DNA of 7,272 nt from Firmicutes bacterium CAG:552 (GTDB lineage Bacteria > Bacillota > Clostridia > Christensenellales > Pumilibacteraceae). Where the stretch lies: positions 1-7,272 of the forward strand of contig FR884047.1 of assembly GCA_000435495.1 (NCBI GenBank). The letters run 5' to 3'. Below the pieces are notes generated by a model. That model did no database searches. It was not told the origin of the DNA and saw only the letters and a program-made list of their open reading frames with translations. This document shows positions 1 through 5,186 of this stretch, in pieces (positions within the stretch are counted from its first letter, which is position 1; every line of letters begins with the position of its first letter). A program made the position numbers and the translations under genes.

Positions 1-604
1 AGTGTAAGCGGATGCCGTGTTCTTTTGCCGCTTCCGCCACTCTCGGCACCCAGTAATACGTAAACGGACATTGATCGGTATAATACAAAACAAACCCCGT
101 CTCACTAACAGTCGGGTGTTTGGCGCATTCACAAAATTTCGGAGGCACGGCGTCGGAAACGACAGGCAGATACATAAGCGTAATGCCGCAATCCGATTTA
201 TCCGCTATCGAAAAGCCCTTGTGCTTCAGATATTCCGCATCGGAAAGAAACTCTCTTTTTCGTCCCTCTGCCGAAAGAATACAAACGCCTTTTTTATTAT
301 GCTCTTTAGCGTCCTTGATACATTCGCCGAGTAAGTCGTTAGAATACCCCTTTCCTTTCATTTCCCCTGCAATCCACAAACAGTCTATATACAAGTAACC
401 GTCGGCATCGATAGGAACCCATGCGTTTTCGGCAGGAATGTACTCAATAAAACATTTACCTCTATCTTCGCTGCGGTAAAATACAAGCCCTTCGTCAAAT
501 CGTCGTTTTAACCACTCCTTTTTCGCCAGGCTCTGATTCCCGGACATTGCGCAGCAAATATGCTCCTGGTCAATATTCTCTTTGGTTATTCTTACGTACT
601 TCAT
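1..604 (-). CDS. yoaP: YoaP-like GNAT N-acetyltransferase, 3' end cut by the window
   Basis: Reading the minus strand from the ATG at 604 gives 201 uninterrupted residues up to the window edge with no stop, so the gene is incomplete. Residues 1-145 look like a GNAT acetyltransferase: an EHICCA segment near the N-terminus (14-19), a WVPIDADGYLYIDCLWI strand region (62-78), and an acetyl-CoA-binding-type GKGYSNDLL at 84-92. From about residue 150 a second domain begins. It contains LYYTDQCPFT (173-182), resembling the YoaP-type C-terminal domain with a CPFT, thioredoxin-like Cys-Pro motif. Bacillus YoaP is about 250 residues as I recall, so roughly 50 residues should lie beyond the edge. The acceptor substrate is not known to me. 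The start is supported by the family-like N-terminus and a purine-rich GGGGAAA nearby, a weak ribosome binding site. The gene lies 85 bp downstream of the broken metal regulator in the same direction and appears to have its own promoter. Confidence 0.78.
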   Translation of the reverse strand, partial: MKYVRITKENIDQEHICCAMSGNQSLAKKEWLKRRFDEGLVFYRSEDRGKCFIEYIPAENAWVPIDADGYLYIDCLWIAGEMKGKGYSNDLLGECIKDAKEHNKKGVCILSAEGRKREFLSDAEYLKHKGFSIADKSDCGITLMYLPVVSDAVPPKFCECAKHPTVSETGFVLYYTDQCPFTYYWVPRVAEAAKEHGIRLH

Positions 605-631
605 CTTTAATTTCCCCGGAATTACGACGCC

Positions 632-660
632 GTTATAACGAATGGATACCCTTTTTCCAA
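632..660 (-). promoter_or_regulatory. Candidate sigma-70-type promoter for the YoaP-like gene
   Basis: On the minus strand there is TTGGAA (655-660), a 17-bp spacer and TATAAC (632-637). These match the -35 and -10 consensus at 4/6 and 5/6 positions with ideal spacing. The predicted start of transcription is near 625, leaving a leader of about 20 nt before the ATG at 604. The -10 lies inside a perfect 10-bp palindrome, CGTTATAACG (631-640), which could be an operator or chance. The call rests on pattern matching only. Confidence 0.42.
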
Positions 661-689
661 ACGGCTGATACTCGCATTTTATAGTGACG

Positions 690-1053
690 TTACAAATCAA
701 AATGTTTTTTATCTAATCGAATGCCTTCTTGCGCAATAACGTGCTCGACCTTACATGCGTTTTCCTCTGCCGACTCAAAAGCGAGTCCGATTTTTTCACA
801 AACTTTAGTCAAAACCTCATGTCGAGATAAAACGCTTTCGGCTTTCGACCGTCCCGGTTCGGTAAGCTCGATAACTCCGTCCGAGCGAACAACTATGTAA
901 CAGCTCTTTTTCATAAATAATTACAGCCCTGGACACGCTCGGCTTACTGTAACCCAACTCGGCAGCGACGTCGACAGCCCTTACGTTTACACCTCGCTTT
1001 TGAATTCTCAGAAGCGTTTCGAGATGCATTTCCTGAGATTCGTTATCTGCCAT
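690..1053 (-). pseudogene. DtxR/MntR-family metal-dependent transcriptional regulator, split by a +1 frameshift
   Basis: Two overlapping minus-strand frames together form one small DtxR-family repressor, a class that binds Fe(II) or Mn(II) and represses metal uptake. The first frame, from ATG 1053, gives the N-terminal winged helix: ESQEMHLETLL, then a recognition helix with YSKPSVSRAV. Homology stops after about residue 49, although this frame stays open to 817. The second frame supplies the wing and metal-binding half: CYIVVRSDG, then SRHEVLTK and CKVEHVI, ending at 690. Removing one A from the A5 run (T907-T911 on the plus strand) joins them as SRAVIIYEKSCYIVV, giving a 120-residue protein of normal length. 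In that joined protein M9, E12, H78, C100, E103 and H104 match the expected metal ligands. An AAAGGA ribosome binding site precedes the ATG. The second half has an ATG at 914 but no good ribosome binding site. It could be a true pseudogene, a sequencing or assembly error, or less likely programmed slippage. Confidence 0.8.
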
Positions 1054-1110
1054 AATACTTCCCGTCCTTTCTGTATCGTTAGGCTTGCACCTGCGAAACA
1101 GCGGCGAAAT

Positions 1111-1264
1111 GCAGCTTGCTTTAAATCGTTAACTCTTACATTATTAAGTGCTAAATATCGCAAGCAGCTTGTAAAATCGCCCCCCTGATTTATTGCAAAA
1201 CGCATAAAATATAAGGCTTATATTTTATGCGTTTTTCTTGCTCCGTTACGTACCTGCAAGCAGC
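1111..1264. repeat. Three copies of a short GCAAGC(A/T)GC motif
   Basis: GCAAGCAGC occurs exactly at 1160-1168 and 1256-1264 on the plus strand. An inverted near-copy, GCAGCTTGC (reverse complement GCAAGCTGC, one mismatch), lies at 1111-1119. The middle copy is part of an 11-bp dyad, CAAGCAGCTTG (1161-1171). Two copies lie in the regulator's leader and one in the alaS trailer. A regulator-binding role is possible, but so is chance at this motif length. Confidence 0.35.
1197..1235 (-). terminator. Rho-independent terminator hairpin after alaS
   Basis: A perfect inverted repeat of 18 bp, AAAACGCATAAAATATAA with its reverse complement, flanks a 3-nt GGC centre. On the minus strand the right arm ends in a TTTT run, which would end the operon transcript about 105 nt beyond the alaS stop. 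On the plus strand it ends in TTTTT, so the element could work both ways, but no plus-strand gene approaches it. The stem is AT-rich with GC pairs at its base. It also insulates the downstream regulator. Confidence 0.8.
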
Positions 1265-1339
1265 CCTCCGTTGTTTGCTCCGTCTTGTACCGTCTCTCGA
1301 TTCAGCCGTCACAAAAACACCGATACGCATATAAGTTTT

Positions 1340-3112
1340 TTATTCAAGGACTGCTTTAATTCTTCTTACTCCGGCAGAAGAAGACTGTTCCTTTACAACA
1401 CGGAAATGTCCAAGCTCGCCGGTACGCTTTGCATGCGGTCCGCCGCAGATCTCTTTAGAATATTTTCCCATAGTATATACTTTTACTTTTTCGCCGTACT
1501 TAGAGGTAAATAAGCCTACTGCGCCTTGCGCTTTCGCTTCGTCAACAGTCATCTCTTCACATGTGATTTCCACGTCTGCTTTTATAGCTTCGTTTACTTT
1601 GTCCTCTACCTCTTTGATTTCTTCGGGAGTAAGCGCTCTCGGGAAAGTAAAGTCAAAGCGCAAACGTTCTTCGGTAATATTGCTTCCCTTTTGGTTTGCG
1701 TTTTCGTCATGCAATACTTCTTTTAACGCCCTGTGCATAAGGTGCGTTGCCGTATGAAGTCGGGTTATCGCCTCCGTATGATCGGCAAGACCTCCCTTAA
1801 ACTTTTGTTCGGCTCCTGCATGACTCTTTGCCTGATGCTCCTTATAAGCTGCGTGGAAGCCTTCTACGTCCACCTTTAACGAGTGCTCTTTGGCAAGTTC
1901 TTCGGTCATTTCTACAGGGAAACCGTACGTATCGTAAAGACGGAAAGCCGCCTTACCGGAAATCGTGTCTCCTTGCTGATAATGAACCAGTTTTTCAAAT
2001 TCTTTCATGCCGGTAGAAAGCGTTTTTTCGAATCGCTCCTGCTCGAGCGTTATCTCTTCTATTATGCGACCTTCGTTGGCTGCTATTTCGGGATAAACGT
2101 CTCTGTATATGTTTATAACGGTAAGTGCGATTTCTTTAAGCGCATTGCCCTCGAAGCCGAGCTGACGGCCGAAACGAATAGCTCTTCTGAGCAACCTTCT
2201 GAGTATATATCCTTGGTCAACGTTAGAACACGTAACGCCCTTTTCGTCACCGATAATAAACACCGAAGTTCTTATGTGATCTGCGACGATTCGTTCTGCC
2301 TTTTGATCGGACACGGAGGCAAGTTCTCGTATCTTATTGATTATAGGTACAAAAATGTCTGTATCGTATACGCTTTTTTTGCCCTGCAAGATACAAAGAG
2401 TACGCTCCAATCCCATTCCCGTATCGACGTTTTTTTGTTTAAGCGGCTCAAACTTTCCGTCTGCAGTCTTATTGTACTGCATAAATACGTCGTTCCAAAT
2501 TTCCAAATATTTGCCGCAATCGCACGAAGGGTCGCACTTGTCGCCGCAGTCAGGAACGTCGGCTACGTAGAACATTTCGCTGTCCGGTCCGCACGGACCG
2601 GTAACTCCTGCCGGTCCCCACCAGTTATTTTCCTTGGGAAGATAGAATATACGACTCTTATCTATACCGCACTGTTCCCAGAGTTTTGCGCTCTCATCAT
2701 CTCTCGGGCAGTTTTCGTCGCCTGCGAAAACCGTAACGGCAAGATGCTTAGGATCTATACCGAGATACTTCTGATCGGTAAGGAACTCATAGCTCCAAGC
2801 TATTTGCTCCTTTTTAAAATAGTCACCGAGCGACCAGTTTCCGAGCATCTCAAAGAACGTGCAGTGGCTTGCGTCGCCGACTTCGTCTATATCTCCCGTA
2901 CGAACACACTTTTGAACGTCCGCCAGCCTATTGCCTGCCGGGTGCTTAGCTCCCAGAAGGTAGGGAACGAGCGGATGCATTCCCGCAGTCGTAAATAATA
3001 CGGTTGGATCGTTTTCGGGTATAAGCGAAGCGGAAGAAATAATAGCGTGACCCCTCTCCGCATAAAAAGTCGTCCACATTTTTCTTAAAGTATAACTGTC
3101 TATGTTTTTCAT
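1340..3112 (-). CDS. alaS: Alanyl-tRNA synthetase, short form without the C-Ala domain
   Basis: This class II synthetase attaches alanine to tRNA-Ala in the cytoplasm and clears mischarged Ser or Gly. In its 590 residues the catalytic core covers about 1-240: FTTAGMHPLVPYLLG (40-54), CTFFEMLGNWSLGDYFK (84-100), WWGPAGVTGPCGPDSEMFY, and motif 3 GMGLER (232-237). The tRNA-recognition helical domain follows (about 241-445). The editing domain has its zinc and catalytic residues: H453 and H457 in HTATH, and C556 and H560 in CGGPH. It ends at SSSAGVRRIKAVLE, exactly where longer enzymes (about 870 residues) continue into a coiled coil and C-Ala. The stop is therefore domain-aligned, not a random truncation; I recall short AlaRS of about 590 residues in spirochaetes. 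A cluster of four cysteines (C189, C193, C197, C199) sits in the core. The ATG at 3112 follows an AGGCAGGA site that abuts the glnS stop. It is the last gene of the operon. Confidence 0.95.
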   Translation of the reverse strand: MKNIDSYTLRKMWTTFYAERGHAIISSASLIPENDPTVLFTTAGMHPLVPYLLGAKHPAGNRLADVQKCVRTGDIDEVGDASHCTFFEMLGNWSLGDYFKKEQIAWSYEFLTDQKYLGIDPKHLAVTVFAGDENCPRDDESAKLWEQCGIDKSRIFYLPKENNWWGPAGVTGPCGPDSEMFYVADVPDCGDKCDPSCDCGKYLEIWNDVFMQYNKTADGKFEPLKQKNVDTGMGLERTLCILQGKKSVYDTDIFVPIINKIRELASVSDQKAERIVADHIRTSVFIIGDEKGVTCSNVDQGYILRRLLRRAIRFGRQLGFEGNALKEIALTVINIYRDVYPEIAANEGRIIEEITLEQERFEKTLSTGMKEFEKLVHYQQGDTISGKAAFRLYDTYGFPVEMTEELAKEHSLKVDVEGFHAAYKEHQAKSHAGAEQKFKGGLADHTEAITRLHTATHLMHRALKEVLHDENANQKGSNITEERLRFDFTFPRALTPEEIKEVEDKVNEAIKADVEITCEEMTVDEAKAQGAVGLFTSKYGEKVKVYTMGKYSKEICGGPHAKRTGELGHFRVVKEQSSSAGVRRIKAVLE

Positions 3113-3129
3113 GATAAAATATCCTGCCT

Positions 3130-4749
3130 TTACTGTTTTTTGTATCCGTCTTTCAGACTAACTACCCTATTGAAAACCACGTCATCGCTTTTGCTGTCCC
3201 TGCAAAAATACCCCATTCGAAGGAACTGAAAAGACTTAAGCTTTGGTGCGGTCTCCAAATATTTTTCGACGTAACCGTCGCATATCGTCAGTGAGTCAGC
3301 GTTCATTCTCTCCGAAAAATCCACTTTTTCCTCGCTGTCGTTCAACAAATAATCATATATACGCATTTGTGCTTTAGCGCAATTCTTAGCGTCTACCCAA
3401 TGAATAACGCCTTTGGTCTTGACAGCGCAATCCTGCCCGGACTTGGTACCCTCGATGATTTCCGCATTTACGGAAACCACCTTACCGTCCTTGACCTCGT
3501 ATCCTACCGCCTTAATTATATATCCGCTTTTAAGTCTGACGGTGCCTTGCGGAACAAGTCGCTTAAATTTCGGCGGCGGAGTTACTTCAAAATCCGTTCG
3601 TTCGATATAAAGTTCGTTACTTATCGTTATCTTTCGTGTAAGACCGTCACCTTTCAGAGGATTTATCTCAAAATCGAGTTCCTCGCTCCAATCATCCGGA
3701 CGATTGACTATCTTTAACTTAAGCGGTTCGGTTACAGCCATTGCTCTTTCCGCTTCGTTATTAAGCTCGTCTCTTATGCAGCTTTCCAAAAAGCCGGTTT
3801 CCACTTCGCTGTTCGCTTTGCTGACGCCTATGTTTTCACAGAAAGTTTTTAATGCGGACGGCGTGTAACCTCTTCTTCGCAGTCCTGCGATAGTCGGCAT
3901 ACGAGGATCGTCCCATCCGTCTACGGCGCCGCTCTCCACAAGCTTCTTGAGGTAACGTTTGCTCATTATCGTACGCTTAATATTAAGACGTGCAAACTCA
4001 TACTGGTGCGGCGGATTTTTGTACTCGCACTCCGTCACTACCCAATCGTAGAGAGGTCTGTGGTCCTCGAACTCCAGCGTACATATAGAATGAGTTATAC
4101 CTTCTACCGCATCTTCGATAGGATGAGCGAAATCGTACATGGGATATATACACCACTTATTGCCTTGACGGTGATGCTCGGCATGAAGAACTCTGTACAA
4201 AATAGGATCTCGCATATTGATGTTAGGGCTAGCCATGTCGATTTTTGCCCTGAGCGTCAACGCTCCGTCCTCGATAAGACCGTTCTTCATATCCTCGAAA
4301 AGTTTTAAGCTTTCTTCTATAGGACGATTGCGGTTTTTGCTCTCTACGCCCGGCTCGGTAAGAGTACCTCTCGTTTCCTTAATTTGCTCCGGCGTCATAT
4401 CGTCGACATACGCTTTGCCTTTTTTTATCAACAATACGGCTTTTTCGTACATTTCATCAAAGTAATCGGACGCAAAAAGTACTCTCGACGTATCCGCTCC
4501 GAGCCACGCTACGTCCGCTATGATAGACTTAACAAATTCGTCGTCCTCTTTTGCAGGATTGGTGTCGTCAAAACGCAAATTAAACTTACCGCCGTATTTT
4601 ACCGCAGTTCCGTAATAATTAAGACAAATAGACTTAACGTGACCTATGTGAAGGTAACCGTTAGGCTCGGGCGGGAATCGTGTAACTACAGATTGACATC
4701 TGCCCTCTTTGAGATCGCTTTCGATTATCTCTTCTATAAAATTTCCCAT
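3130..4749 (-). CDS. glnS: Glutaminyl-tRNA synthetase
   Basis: This class I synthetase charges tRNA-Gln with glutamine directly. The 539-residue product is close to the E. coli enzyme (about 554). The Rossmann catalytic domain carries TRFPPEPNGYLHIGHVKSI, with HIGH at 34-37, LRFDDTNPAKEDD (58-70), and the KMSKS-type loop IMSKR (261-265). The segment WDDPRMPTIAGLRRRGYTP (279-297) is characteristic of GlnRS rather than discriminating GluRS. A two-part beta-barrel anticodon-binding domain fills about 340-539, with HWVDAKNCAKAQMRIYDYLL near 450-469. No YqeY-type C-terminal fusion, known in some bacteria, is present. The ATG at 4749 is preceded by AGGGAG overlapping the stop of the upstream gene, and only 17 bp separate it from alaS. 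Many Bacillota make Gln-tRNA indirectly through GatCAB, so a dedicated GlnRS suggests an acquired or alternative direct route; whether GatCAB also exists cannot be seen here. Confidence 0.96.
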   Translation of the reverse strand: MGNFIEEIIESDLKEGRCQSVVTRFPPEPNGYLHIGHVKSICLNYYGTAVKYGGKFNLRFDDTNPAKEDDEFVKSIIADVAWLGADTSRVLFASDYFDEMYEKAVLLIKKGKAYVDDMTPEQIKETRGTLTEPGVESKNRNRPIEESLKLFEDMKNGLIEDGALTLRAKIDMASPNINMRDPILYRVLHAEHHRQGNKWCIYPMYDFAHPIEDAVEGITHSICTLEFEDHRPLYDWVVTECEYKNPPHQYEFARLNIKRTIMSKRYLKKLVESGAVDGWDDPRMPTIAGLRRRGYTPSALKTFCENIGVSKANSEVETGFLESCIRDELNNEAERAMAVTEPLKLKIVNRPDDWSEELDFEINPLKGDGLTRKITISNELYIERTDFEVTPPPKFKRLVPQGTVRLKSGYIIKAVGYEVKDGKVVSVNAEIIEGTKSGQDCAVKTKGVIHWVDAKNCAKAQMRIYDYLLNDSEEKVDFSERMNADSLTICDGYVEKYLETAPKLKSFQFLRMGYFCRDSKSDDVVFNRVVSLKDGYKKQ

Positions 4750-4762
4750 ATATAATATCTCC

Positions 4763-5140
4763 CTAATGTCCGCCGCAAAGGCTTCCCTTAAAAGTTATTT
4801 TGTCGCTTTTTACATACATATAGCCGTCGGCTTCCGCCTCGAAACCAAAAGGTTTGTAATAGTCATCCGCTTTTACTTTGACGGTCATAGGCACGTCGAA
4901 CAAATTTACGAAATTCAGCGTAGATCTAGCAAGCAGATCGAAAAATCTGAAATCGTAATCGTTTTTTACATACACTTGTCTGATAAGCACGTCCTTTCCG
5001 TCAAGCGCAAGCACCGAAAAACCGATGGGACGACCGTCGTCGTCCATGATAAGAACTCTCTCGTTTTCCCCGAGCGTTCCGTTAAGTTCCTTAAGCGCCG
5101 CCTCGGTATAATCGTTATCTCTTTCCTTTACCGTCAACAT
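4763..5140 (-). CDS. Small GNAT-like protein of unknown function
   Basis: The product is 125 residues. Its pattern fits a GNAT fold: a strand and turn with GRPIGFSVLAL (36-46), the strand VLIRQVYV (51-58), a helix (about 64-80), a strand MTVKVK (85-90), and a closing YYKPFGFEAEADGYMYV (94-110), which resembles the GNAT 'FYxxxGF' motif. The acetyl-CoA pyrophosphate loop (R/Q-x-x-G-x-G/A) expected after YVKNDYD is replaced by FRFFDLL with no glycines, so catalysis by the usual mechanism is doubtful. The tail ends LCGGH, a possible metal or redox feature. I chose ATG 5140 because GGAGGA lies 6 nt upstream. The frame continues to a TTG at 5194, which would overlap recD2 but has less support. It sits 46 bp after recD2 and 13 bp before glnS, clearly within the operon. 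No membrane segment or signal peptide is visible. The specific function is unknown. Confidence 0.75.
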   Translation of the reverse strand: MLTVKERDNDYTEAALKELNGTLGENERVLIMDDDGRPIGFSVLALDGKDVLIRQVYVKNDYDFRFFDLLARSTLNFVNLFDVPMTVKVKADDYYKPFGFEAEADGYMYVKSDKITFKGSLCGGH

Positions 5141-5146
5141 AAACTC

Positions 5147-5152
5147 TCCTCC
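5147..5152 (-). promoter_or_regulatory. Ribosome binding site that fixes the start of the GNAT-like gene
   Basis: The minus strand reads GGAGGA, then six bases, then ATG at 5140. This is a near-ideal Shine-Dalgarno. It favours the 125-residue product over an 18-residue-longer one beginning at TTG 5194, and places the start outside the recD2 coding sequence. Confidence 0.8.
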
Positions 5153-5186
5153 GTTATCGTTAAAAACGAATTTTTTGCAAGTCGCT

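Larger units (their letters stand above)
1054..1339. other. Intergenic region between alaS and the metal regulator
   Basis: This 286-bp stretch holds no supportable gene. From right to left it contains a trailer of about 100 nt after alaS, the terminator hairpin (1197-1235), and about 140 bp that must carry the regulator's promoter and leader. The trailer repeats TTGCTCCGT at 1238-1246 and 1275-1283. The regulator leader contains a CAAGCAGCTTG dyad (1161-1171) and a half-site-like TTAGGC near 1079-1084, which resembles half of a DtxR/IdeR box. I could not settle on a convincing -35/-10 pair for the regulator. No tRNA, T-box or riboswitch fold is evident by eye. Confidence 0.6.

Noticed and set aside
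907..914. Programmed ribosomal frameshifting in the regulator
   Set aside because: There is no stop codon at the shift site in the first frame, no classic slippery heptamer in the right phase and no obvious stimulatory structure; an indel or error is simpler, though not excluded.
1008..1205. A 65-codon minus-strand frame overlapping the regulator's start
   Set aside because: It begins inside the terminator hairpin, has no ribosome binding site and overlaps the well-supported regulator in another frame.
1190..1330. A 46-codon minus-strand frame directly after alaS
   Set aside because: It has no ribosome binding site, is rich in Arg/Lys without pattern, and runs through the terminator hairpin.
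1883..2998. A 371-codon open frame on the plus strand, antisense to alaS
   Set aside because: It lies wholly within the conserved alaS gene on the other strand, its translation is low-complexity and resembles no family, and such long antisense frames arise from codon bias.
5159..5177. A-run / TTCG / T-run inverted repeat between recD2 and the GNAT-like gene as a terminator
   Set aside because: The stem is only about five A-T pairs, far too weak, and the next gene is 20 bp away with its own ribosome binding site.
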